This document shows, one piece after another, positions 49,253 to 56,133 of a stretch of DNA of 64,000 nucleotides. The translations under genes and the position numbers were made by a program. Source of the DNA: Bog-159 sp963707465. Its GTDB lineage: Bacteria; Acidobacteriota; Terriglobia; Bryobacterales; Bryobacteraceae. The number at the start of each line of letters is the position of its first letter. Positions within the stretch are counted from its first letter, which is position 1. Location of the stretch: the NCBI GenBank assembly GCA_963707465.1, contig CAVPQK010000027.1, forward strand, positions 372,001-436,000, read 5' to 3'. The notes under the pieces were generated by a model. The model ran no database searches. It saw nothing but the letters and a program-made list of their open reading frames with translations, and had not been told where the DNA came from.

Positions 49253-51053
49253 CTTCCAACTCGATCAGGCCCGGCGCGCGCTGCCGATAACCTCGATCCA
49301 GCCACTCGAACGCGCGGTCCCGGTCTCCGAGCGCCGTGTAATACGCCGCGAACGCCAGCGGTGAGACATAGTGCTGTCTGGCAAACTCCTGGAGTCTCGC
49401 CAGCGCCCCCTCCGCTTGCCGCCTGTTTCCCGCGGCGGCCCAAGCGTGGGCCACGCCCACCAGATACGCAGCCGCATACGAGTCCTTCGCTTTGGAATAA
49501 GCCGCGATGGCTTCGGGCCACTTCCCTTGCAGTTCATAACCGCGCGCGACGTAAAGGTACGCGCCGGTAAAACCCGGATCCATCTCCAGAACGCGCTTGC
49601 TTTGCGCGACAGCCTTCTCTCCCTCGCGAGCGTCGAAGTAGAGCCACGCCGAATGCATGGAACACAGAATATCGAGCGGAGCGAGATCCAAGGCGCGCCT
49701 GTTTTCCTCAAGGGCCTCATCGAAGCGCTTTCGCACCAAAAGGTAGTGTGAATACCCAGTGTGAATCATGGAGTCGTTCGGGTTCAGCTCGATTGCCCGG
49801 CGGTACTCCCGTTCCGACCCAGCCCAATCCCAGTCGTACCAGAGCTTGATTCTGGCAAGAACGCCATGCGCCTCCGCGAGGTTCGGATCGAGTTCGAGCG
49901 CCTTTGCGACAGCAGAGCGCGCCTCCGGAAGCACTTTGGCAGGGTCCACGGCGCCAATGTCGGCGCCCAGCGATGCGTAGCACCCCGCCAGCGCCGCCCA
50001 TGCTTCGGCATTGCCAGGCTCTATGCCGGCCGACTGACGGAAAAAGCCGATGGCCTTCTCCGCCGCCGCGACGTTTCTCTTGTTCAAAAGGAACCGGCCT
50101 TTCAACAAGGCACCGTAGGCCTCTGGACTGGTCGGACGCCGTTTGGCCAGTCTGGAGTCCTCTTCCGGTGTCAGTTTCACCTTCACCTGATCGGCGATGC
50201 TCTTGGCCACCTGCCCCTCCAATCCGATGACGTCCGTCATTTCCCGTTCGTAGCTGGCCGCCCAGAGATGGCGATCCTGGCGCGCATCGAGAAGCTGAGC
50301 CGTCACGCGCACTTTATCGCCCGAGCGCACCACCGAACCCTCGATTACCGCGTCGACGTTCAGTTGCGCGGCAATCTCGGGAAGGTCTTTCTTCGTATGC
50401 TTGAACTGCATCACGGACGTACGCGAAATGACCCGCAGCGCGTGGATCTGCGCCAGATCGGTGATCAGCTCGTCGGTCATGCCGTCGGCGAAATATTCCT
50501 GACTGGAATCGCCGGAAAGATTGTCGAGAGGGAGCACGGCGATGGATCGTATTCGGGCGGGCGCGCTTTCGCGCGGCCAGCGCAGCCACACGATTGCGCC
50601 GAGAACCAGAACAACGGCCAGTCCGGCCAGGGCCACCTTCGGCCAGCCGCCGTATCCGAAGGATTCCCTCGGGATGGCCTCGGGAGCGGCCGCGGCGGGC
50701 GCCGCCCCCCTGGGAGCCGGCTTTTCAACCGCCGCGATGAAACGGTACCCGCGCTTGGGCAGGGTTTCGACGAACCGAGGCGAGGCCGCGGAGTCGCCCA
50801 GGACGTCGCGAATCTTGGTGATTGCCTTGTTCAGGGCCGTGTCGAAATCGACGAAGGTGTCGGACTGCCAGAGTTTCTGGCGCAGTTCCTCCCGCGTCAC
50901 CAGTTCGCCCGGTCGTTCGAGGAGCGAAACCAGCACGCACAAGGGCTGCTCCTGGATCCGGACCTTCCCGCCGGCCTTCCGCAATTCACGCGTCCGGAGG
51001 TCGAGCTCGAAAACTCCAAAACAGATCGTCGGCGAATCTTCCGCCCTGTCCAC
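49182..51053 (-). CDS. CadC-like winged-helix regulator with TPR repeats
   Basis: 623 aa from a GTG at 51053. An N-terminal OmpR/PhoB-type winged helix (FGVFELDLRTRELRKAG ... FVETLPKRGYRFIAAVE) is followed by one membrane helix (about 160-180), a FlgO/TolB-like domain (SIAVLPLDNLSGDSSQEYFADG) and about seven TPR repeats. The DNA-binding part is cytoplasmic and the rest periplasmic, so it can transduce an outside signal without a kinase. A TATAAT ends five bases before the GTG. Multicopy in Solibacter-type genomes; its targets are unknown. Confidence 0.9.
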   Translation of the reverse strand: MDRAEDSPTICFGVFELDLRTRELRKAGGKVRIQEQPLCVLVSLLERPGELVTREELRQKLWQSDTFVDFDTALNKAITKIRDVLGDSAASPRFVETLPKRGYRFIAAVEKPAPRGAAPAAAAPEAIPRESFGYGGWPKVALAGLAVVLVLGAIVWLRWPRESAPARIRSIAVLPLDNLSGDSSQEYFADGMTDELITDLAQIHALRVISRTSVMQFKHTKKDLPEIAAQLNVDAVIEGSVVRSGDKVRVTAQLLDARQDRHLWAASYEREMTDVIGLEGQVAKSIADQVKVKLTPEEDSRLAKRRPTSPEAYGALLKGRFLLNKRNVAAAEKAIGFFRQSAGIEPGNAEAWAALAGCYASLGADIGAVDPAKVLPEARSAVAKALELDPNLAEAHGVLARIKLWYDWDWAGSEREYRRAIELNPNDSMIHTGYSHYLLVRKRFDEALEENRRALDLAPLDILCSMHSAWLYFDAREGEKAVAQSKRVLEMDPGFTGAYLYVARGYELQGKWPEAIAAYSKAKDSYAAAYLVGVAHAWAAAGNRRQAEGALARLQEFARQHYVSPLAFAAYYTALGDRDRAFEWLDRGYRQRAPGLIELEVSYLWDGLRADPRFHSLERRIGF

Positions 51054-51058
51054 GGCCT

Positions 51059-51064
51059 ATTATA
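51059..51064 (-). promoter_or_regulatory. Probable -10 of the CadC-like gene, leaderless
   Basis: TATAAT on the minus strand (51064 to 51059), five bases before the GTG at 51053. No Shine-Dalgarno and a weak -35. Confidence 0.5.
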
Positions 51065-51271
51065 CCGGAGCGCCACATTCCCTGCCGCCTTCAGCCAATG
51101 GCGGCGCGGCCGGGGCGGGGAAGCCGGCCGCGTAAGCCTCCTGCACGCAGCGTGTTACGGGGGCAGCCAGATTCCACACGCGAGGCATTGCGAGGCGCAC
51201 TCCAACAGACGATGATCGACGAGGGCAGCCAGCCAAGAAAGGTGAAAGCAGCCCACAAAAGGAAACTCAAA

Positions 51272-51715
51272 ATGAAACTCGCAACGCATCTACAAGCTGT
51301 TCTACTGGTCCTGGGAGCCGTCTCGGCTTTCCCGGCCCACGCGCAAACAACCTGCTCCAACGCCAGCCTCTCCGGAGACTATGCGATCACGATCACGGGG
51401 GCGATCCTGGCCGGACCGGTCATTGGCCCCGTCAACGGCGTGAATCTGACGCACTTTGACGGCGCGGGAACCCTGACATCGGTGGACCACGTCATCATCA
51501 ATGGTGCACTGGCGACCAGTGCCGACTGGAGGCCCGGCGTGGGCACTTACTCCGTGAATTCGAACTGCATCGGCCAGGTTAGCTTCTCCTATCCCGACGG
51601 CCTATCGCCGGGGCTTACCTACTTTTTCGTCTTTACCAAGCACAACACCCAAATGGACATCGTCGTGAGCACCCCCGGGTTCAACATAACTGCGGTGGCC
51701 ACGCAAAACCAATAG
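51272..51715 (+). CDS. Small secreted protein of unknown function
   Basis: 147 aa from the ATG at 51272, with AAGGA about nine bases upstream. The signal peptide (KLATHLQAVLLVLGAVSAFPAHAQ) is clear. The mature part has two cysteines (TTCSNASLSGDY and NSNCIGQVSF), probably bridged, and beta-strand-rich sequence with GVNLTHFDGAGTLTSVD. This pattern (signal, CSNASLSGxY, FDGxG) occurs in families of small secreted acidobacterial proteins with no known role. It lies alone between the CadC-like gene and a sigma factor. Confidence 0.75.
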   Translation: MKLATHLQAVLLVLGAVSAFPAHAQTTCSNASLSGDYAITITGAILAGPVIGPVNGVNLTHFDGAGTLTSVDHVIINGALATSADWRPGVGTYSVNSNCIGQVSFSYPDGLSPGLTYFFVFTKHNTQMDIVVSTPGFNITAVATQNQ

Positions 51716-51873
51716 GCGCTCGCGTTCCACGCCGAGGGATCCAGAACAATGGGCAAGCACGCCCGTTGGAGCAAAACGGGATCCCTTCGAGCGGGGACGC
51801 TATTCTGAGTCCTGCCAATCGTCCCGCGCCTGTCCCACAATATTCCAACCCCGTAAACCGTCTACAACAGTGG

Positions 51874-52419
51874 ATGGAGGAAGCGTTGCAGATTCCGCGA
51901 CTGACCGCGGAGCAAAACCGGCAGATCTCCGAGGTGGTTCACCGCGAACGGGTCCGTCTCCGCAGCTTTGTGCGGAAACGTGTGCCCGACGTGGCCGACG
52001 CCGAGGACATTTTGCAGGATGTGCTCTACGAGTTGGTGGAGGCCTACCGGTTGATGCGGCCGATAGAGCACGCGGGCGCGTGGCTGTATCGCGTCGCGCG
52101 GAACCGGATCATCGACCTCTTTCGCAAGAAGCGGCCGGAGGCGCTCACGCTGGAAGACCTGTTGCCGTCGCCGGACGCCGGCCCGGAAGCTCTATACGTG
52201 CGCCGTATGCTTCTGGAGGAGCTGCGAGCGGCGCTCGCTGAGTTGCCCGAGGAACAGCGCCATGTGTTCGTGGCGCATGAGATCGAGGGCCGGACCTTCA
52301 AGGAGCTTGCCGCGGAAACCGGTGTGGGCGTGAACACGCTCCTGGCGCGAAAACGCTACGCCGTCCTTCATCTGCGGCGGCGATTACAGGCCGTCTACGA
52401 CGAGTATCTGAACTCATGA
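51874..52419 (+). CDS. ECF-type RNA polymerase sigma factor
   Basis: About 181 aa if started at the ATG at 51874; a TTG at 51766 would add 36 residues. Sigma region 2 is visible as VPDVADAEDILQDVLYELVEAY and WLYRVARNRIIDLFRKKRP; region 4 as LPEEQRHVFVAHEIEGRTFKELAAETGVGVNTLLARKRYAVLHLR. The gene is followed after ten bases by a small membrane protein that probably belongs to its operon and may act as regulator. No zinc-finger anti-sigma is seen beside it. Confidence 0.9.
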   Translation: MEEALQIPRLTAEQNRQISEVVHRERVRLRSFVRKRVPDVADAEDILQDVLYELVEAYRLMRPIEHAGAWLYRVARNRIIDLFRKKRPEALTLEDLLPSPDAGPEALYVRRMLLEELRAALAELPEEQRHVFVAHEIEGRTFKELAAETGVGVNTLLARKRYAVLHLRRRLQAVYDEYLNS

Positions 52420-52429
52420 GGAGCAAAAT

Positions 52430-52774
52430 ATGCCAAAGAAACGGATGACAAGAAGAATGAAGATGGCCTTGATCGCCCCGGTGGGGCTGGCGGCGATGGC
52501 GCTGTTCGGCTTTATCGTGATGTATCTGTGGAACTGGCTGGTGCCGGCGGTGTTCGGCGGACATCCGGTCACCTTCTGGCAGGGGCTCGGCCTGCTGATC
52601 CTGTCCAGGATTCTGGTGGGTGGACTGGGGGGGCACAACGACAACGGATATAGGCACAGCAAGATGGATCGGTGGGAGCAACTGACCCCCGAGGAGCGTG
52701 AGAAGTTCCGGCAGAAACTGCGCGAGGCGGGCGGGCTTACAGGGCCGGCTCAAGCAAGTGAATCGAATGCGTGA
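52430..52774 (+). CDS. Small membrane protein co-transcribed with the ECF sigma factor
   Basis: 114 aa; AGGAG at 52419-52423 overlaps the sigma stop and precedes the ATG by six bases. Two hydrophobic segments (MALIAPVGLAAMALFGFIVMY and WQGLGLLILSRILVGG cut around FWQ) are followed by a charged helical tail (LTPEEREKFRQKLRE). The arrangement fits a short membrane-tethered regulator or a stress protein of the type often found behind ECF genes in Bacteroidetes and acidobacteria. Function not established. It overlaps the convergent B3/4 gene by 38 bases. Confidence 0.7.
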   Translation: MPKKRMTRRMKMALIAPVGLAAMALFGFIVMYLWNWLVPAVFGGHPVTFWQGLGLLILSRILVGGLGGHNDNGYRHSKMDRWEQLTPEEREKFRQKLREAGGLTGPAQASESNA

Positions 52775-53405
52775 TGCCGGGCGAGATTCGCGCGAGTCCT
52801 GAGATCAGTTCGTCGCCGGCGCGCACGAGTTCTTCGATTGGCATGGGCGGCAGCCGGTCGATGACGAACCAGAGATTCCGGCTGTCCTGGTTGAGCGCGG
52901 TGCGCTTGCACTGCCGCCAGTTCCATCTGCGGCAAGTTACCCCCAGGTCGTCCCGCCACACAATCTCGCCAGCGGCGGGCTGTTCGATTACCGGAACGCC
53001 GTCGCGAACCGTATCGAACGGCTCGTCCCCACGCGCCACCACCAAGCGGGGCGAGCCGGCATAGCGGCCCGCGTCTTCGCCGCCGAAGCAGGCGCCGAAC
53101 CGGATGCTCAGCGCGTTATACAAGTCGACGGCGGGATCGATGGAGGGCAGGCTGCCGCTCTTCTCCACGCGCTTCCACAAAGCCTCCACCGAACAGGGCG
53201 TTTTCTTCGGATTGGCGCCGAAAGCCCGAAACGCGCGGCGCCATGCCTCCAGGTGTTCCGTCATCCAGGCGGGCGGCTCCAGCGGAATTGCAGGAAGCGG
53301 CGCACCCGCCGCCGGGCGGAAGTCCCGCACGGTGACGCTCAAGGCGCGGTAGTCCGGATACCGCTGCCAGACTTCGGGATCTACAGTGGGTAGAAAGCCG
53401 GTCAA
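52737..53405 (-). CDS. B3/4-domain protein
   Basis: 222 aa. The sequence matches the stand-alone B3/4 fold known from the beta subunit of phenylalanyl-tRNA synthetase: WRRAFRAFGANPKKTPCSVEALWKR split around KKTP, then SIDPAVDLYNALSIRF and a C-terminal ITHSIHLLEPAL. Stand-alone members are thought to hydrolyse or bind misaminoacylated tRNA or free aminoacyl species. It is four to eight bases upstream of nothing similar; the Uma2-like gene follows on the same strand seven bases upstream. Confidence 0.78.
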   Translation of the reverse strand: MTGFLPTVDPEVWQRYPDYRALSVTVRDFRPAAGAPLPAIPLEPPAWMTEHLEAWRRAFRAFGANPKKTPCSVEALWKRVEKSGSLPSIDPAVDLYNALSIRFGACFGGEDAGRYAGSPRLVVARGDEPFDTVRDGVPVIEQPAAGEIVWRDDLGVTCRRWNWRQCKRTALNQDSRNLWFVIDRLPPMPIEELVRAGDELISGLARISPGITHSIHLLEPAL

Positions 53406-53412
53406 AGCTCCC

Positions 53413-53910
53413 CTACTTGACCGCTACCTGAACATGGATATCACCCGCGCGAAATCTCCCGTTTTCCACGCGCTCGGTCCCCTCTGGCGAGTAGATCTCG
53501 CCGGTGCCCGTGTTGGGATCGACGATCCACACGTAGGCCACTCCGAAGGCCAGATATTCGCGGACCTTGGCCCACACCTCGACAGCCGTATCGTCTGGAG
53601 AAAGAATCTCCACACAGAGGAACGGCGGGCCGGTGAAGACGTCTTCGGCAGGCTCGCCCTGGGTGACGCATAGGTCCGGAACCCGGTAACGAGCCGGTTC
53701 GCGTTGAGTGCGTATGCGCTGCTCCGTGTAGACTTCGCACCCGAGCAGATCGGCTACCGGGCCAAGCCTTCGGACCAGGCGCACTTGCATCTTGCTGTGT
53801 GGCTTTTTGGGCATGGAACGTGGGACGATCCTCCCCTCCACGTACTCGGCGTCGTGTTCGAAGCTCGAATGCAGGTATTCCTCGACGCTCACCAGTTCCG
53901 TGACTGCCAT
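53413..53910 (-). CDS. Uma2-family (DUF820) PD-(D/E)XK nuclease-like protein
   Basis: 165 aa. The restriction-nuclease-like core is recognisable as YRVPDLCV (Asp) and FLCVEILSPDDTAVEV (Glu), with a preceding EYVEGRIVPRSM start. Uma2 proteins are multicopy in cyanobacteria and other bacteria, some within transposable or defence contexts; activity is largely unproven. It lies directly upstream of the B3/4 gene on the same strand (seven bases), so the two are probably one transcript. Confidence 0.88.
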   Translation of the reverse strand: MAVTELVSVEEYLHSSFEHDAEYVEGRIVPRSMPKKPHSKMQVRLVRRLGPVADLLGCEVYTEQRIRTQREPARYRVPDLCVTQGEPAEDVFTGPPFLCVEILSPDDTAVEVWAKVREYLAFGVAYVWIVDPNTGTGEIYSPEGTERVENGRFRAGDIHVQVAVK

Positions 53911-53983
53911 GGCTCTTCCAACTTTATCATGGTGACCCTCATCGCCGGGTTATGCTAGTCTAGATCGGCGATCCGGAGTCCCC

Positions 53984-54571
53984 GTGGAATCTTTTCAATT
54001 CGATGAACGATACATCAACGGCCTCCGCAGCCGCGATCCGGAAATCGAAGCCCATTTTGTCGCGTTTTTCAAGATGCCGATTTGGCTCAAGGCCAGGCGG
54101 CAGTTGCGCGCGCCGGACATGGCGGAGGATGCCGCGCAGGAAACCGTACTCCGGGTATTGCGCTACTTGCGTTCGGGCCAGGAGTTGAAGTTTCCCGAGC
54201 GGCTGCCCGCCTTCGTTCAATCCGTCTGCCACAACGTGACGCTGGAGATGTTGCGCGCCAAGGGCCGCTACCGGCAGGTCGCGGAAAACAGTCCGGATCC
54301 CGTGGACAGCCGGTGCAATTTGGACCTGCAAATTGTCACCGCCGAACGGAAACGGATGGTCTGGGAGGTGCTGGCCCAATTGCCGGAAAAGGACCGCGAG
54401 TTGTTGCGATTGGCCATGATGGAAGACGCCGACAAATTGGAGGTGTGCCGGCGGCTGGGGGTGAAGCAGCAATACCTGCGGGTGCTGCTCTTCCGCGCGC
54501 GGCAGCGCTTCCGCACCGAACTGCTCCGGAAGGAAGGCCGGGGCGGGGCGATGAGTGGGGGCGCGGGGTGA
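53984..54571 (+). CDS. ECF-type sigma factor of the CHAT module
   Basis: 195 aa from a GTG at 53984 with GGAG a few bases upstream. Region 2 shows APDMAEDAAQETVLRVLRYL and FVQSVCHNVTLEMLRAKGRYR; region 4 shows LPEKDRELLRLAMMEDADKLEVCRRLGVKQQYLRVLL. It is followed by a zinc-finger anti-sigma, a protein of unknown function and a CHAT-protease lipoprotein, all on the same strand and closely spaced. It probably drives this cluster and perhaps other genes. The N-terminus is short and specific to this subgroup. Confidence 0.88.
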   Translation: MESFQFDERYINGLRSRDPEIEAHFVAFFKMPIWLKARRQLRAPDMAEDAAQETVLRVLRYLRSGQELKFPERLPAFVQSVCHNVTLEMLRAKGRYRQVAENSPDPVDSRCNLDLQIVTAERKRMVWEVLAQLPEKDRELLRLAMMEDADKLEVCRRLGVKQQYLRVLLFRARQRFRTELLRKEGRGGAMSGGAG

Positions 54572-54611
54572 AACGTTTGGAGGTCTAAAGTCACAACCCG
54601 GTGGGGGGAAT

Positions 54612-55271
54612 ATGGAGCATTCCGAAGCGGCAAGTGTCCACGCCGTCGAGCGTTATCTCCTGGGCGAGATGGACGAACCAGAGGCGGAAGCCTTTGAGCT
54701 TCACTTTTTCGAGTGTACGATGTGTACGGAAGAACTGGCATCCGGGGCCGTGCTGGTTGAGAATTTGCGGGCCTCCGAAGCGGAATCCTCGCCGGAGCCC
54801 GCCGCGGCGGCGCACGACACGGGGCGGAAGATCCTCAAAGGGACCGGATTGGCGCCTTGGTGGAGACGGCCACTATTCGCTGCGCCGGCTTTCGCCGCCC
54901 TGGCCCTGGCCGTCACGGTAGCGTACCAGGCGAGCGAGGTGGCCCGCTTGACCCAACCGCAGGCGATGGTGGCCTATAGTCTGAAGACGGGGACCCGCGG
55001 TGAGCGCGGCCGGATTTCCATCCCGGCGGCTATCGGCATGGATTTGACGGACAACGCGTTTCCCGCCTACCGGTGCGATTTTTACGATAGTTCCGGGCAC
55101 CTGAGCTACTCCCTCGATGACCCGGCGCCGAGGCCGGGCGCGCAGTTGAGCATTTTCGTTCCGGCGCGGAGTTTGGCGCCCGGTGTCTATACTCTCAGAG
55201 TGCGCGGCCTGCGCGGTTCGGTGGCCGGGGCGGAGATCGCCAGCTACCCCTTTGAAGTGGCCAAACAATAA
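54612..55271 (+). CDS. Zinc-finger anti-sigma factor
   Basis: 219 aa from the ATG at 54612. The N-terminal ~40 residues form a zf-HC2-like anti-sigma domain (HAVERYLLGEM ... ELHFFECTMCTEEL) that would bind the sigma factor. One membrane helix (PLFAAPAFAALALAVTVAY) follows, then a ~130-residue periplasmic beta-sandwich-like domain ending in VRGLRGSVAGAEIASYPFEV. The layout is typical of a transmembrane anti-sigma released by proteolysis of its outer part. The CHAT protease two genes downstream could be the trigger; this is speculation. Confidence 0.85.
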   Translation: MEHSEAASVHAVERYLLGEMDEPEAEAFELHFFECTMCTEELASGAVLVENLRASEAESSPEPAAAAHDTGRKILKGTGLAPWWRRPLFAAPAFAALALAVTVAYQASEVARLTQPQAMVAYSLKTGTRGERGRISIPAAIGMDLTDNAFPAYRCDFYDSSGHLSYSLDDPAPRPGAQLSIFVPARSLAPGVYTLRVRGLRGSVAGAEIASYPFEVAKQ

Positions 55272-55280
55272 GGAGGCAAC

Positions 55281-56102
55281 ATGATCGAGCGCTTTCGCTA
55301 TCACGCATTCACTACGGGTGTTTCCGGGCGGATCACCCAGCCTTTCGACGAGATCATTCCGGTGCAGGCCTCCCTGGCCCTGCCGGAATCGGGCGGGTTC
55401 GGCACGGTGCGTGCCGATCGATTCGATTTCCACGGCGTTATAGCGTTCGAATCGGCGCAGGCGGTGGTCGCCGGATCGTTCAGCGAGAGAGACAAAACGT
55501 TTGATGCGGTGGCCACAGTCACCATCACCGGCCTGAATATTCTGGGAATGGTAACCGCGGATCGGATTGTGGCCCGCATCGCCTCCTCGCACCACAAAGA
55601 TCCCGAGTTGGGACACTCCATCACGCCGCTGGGTTCCTCCTTCGAAAACCTGCGGATCGCCGGACACCGGATCGAACTGGATCTGGCCACGGGCACGTTC
55701 AGCAGGCTCGACACGCACGCCAAGGTGTGCGCGGCGTATCGCGAGAACCAGGAGGGCTTTCGCGAGGAATTCGACAAGCTGACGCTGACCGGCCGGGAAG
55801 AGGATGTCCCCGACTTGCTTCGGAAGTATTTTCCCAATGTGGGAGCGGGCCGTTCGCGGTCCATCGAGCAATCGCAAGGCGTGATTGCGTGCTCGCTGGT
55901 CCGCGAAATCCATGGCTTGCCGCGCGAGCTGAGGCCGGTAGGGCACGTCATTCACGTGCGGGATTTCGGAACCATCCGGCTGGCCGAATTCCTGATCACC
56001 GGTACGGATCGCAGCATCACCATGTTGCAGGTGGATCTCGGCAGCACGCCGTCCGGCTCCGGGACGGTGGGTGGCGCGCAGGGCAACGGCTCTGGCTATT
56101 AG
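55281..56102 (+). CDS. Unrecognised protein in the CHAT module
   Basis: 273 aa, with AAGGAGG directly before the ATG at 55281. It lacks a signal peptide. The sequence is beta-rich, with VTITGLNILGMVTADRIVARI and GSSFENLRIAGHRIELDL; this spacing resembles choice-of-anchor-P proteins, a weak similarity. A charged helical stretch (YRENQEGFREEFDKLTL) separates a second beta-rich part, and the C-terminus ends in a Gly/Ser-rich tail. It lies between the anti-sigma and the CHAT protease and is the leading candidate substrate or partner of the protease. Confidence 0.7.
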   Translation: MIERFRYHAFTTGVSGRITQPFDEIIPVQASLALPESGGFGTVRADRFDFHGVIAFESAQAVVAGSFSERDKTFDAVATVTITGLNILGMVTADRIVARIASSHHKDPELGHSITPLGSSFENLRIAGHRIELDLATGTFSRLDTHAKVCAAYRENQEGFREEFDKLTLTGREEDVPDLLRKYFPNVGAGRSRSIEQSQGVIACSLVREIHGLPRELRPVGHVIHVRDFGTIRLAEFLITGTDRSITMLQVDLGSTPSGSGTVGGAQGNGSGY

Positions 56103-56133
56103 GGCTGCCCCGCTGGCCGCTGCACGAACGGAT

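Noticed and set aside
53413..53910. Considered the Uma2-like gene as part of a defence or transposon island
   Set aside because: No transposase, restriction or other defence gene accompanies it; the neighbour is a B3/4 protein.
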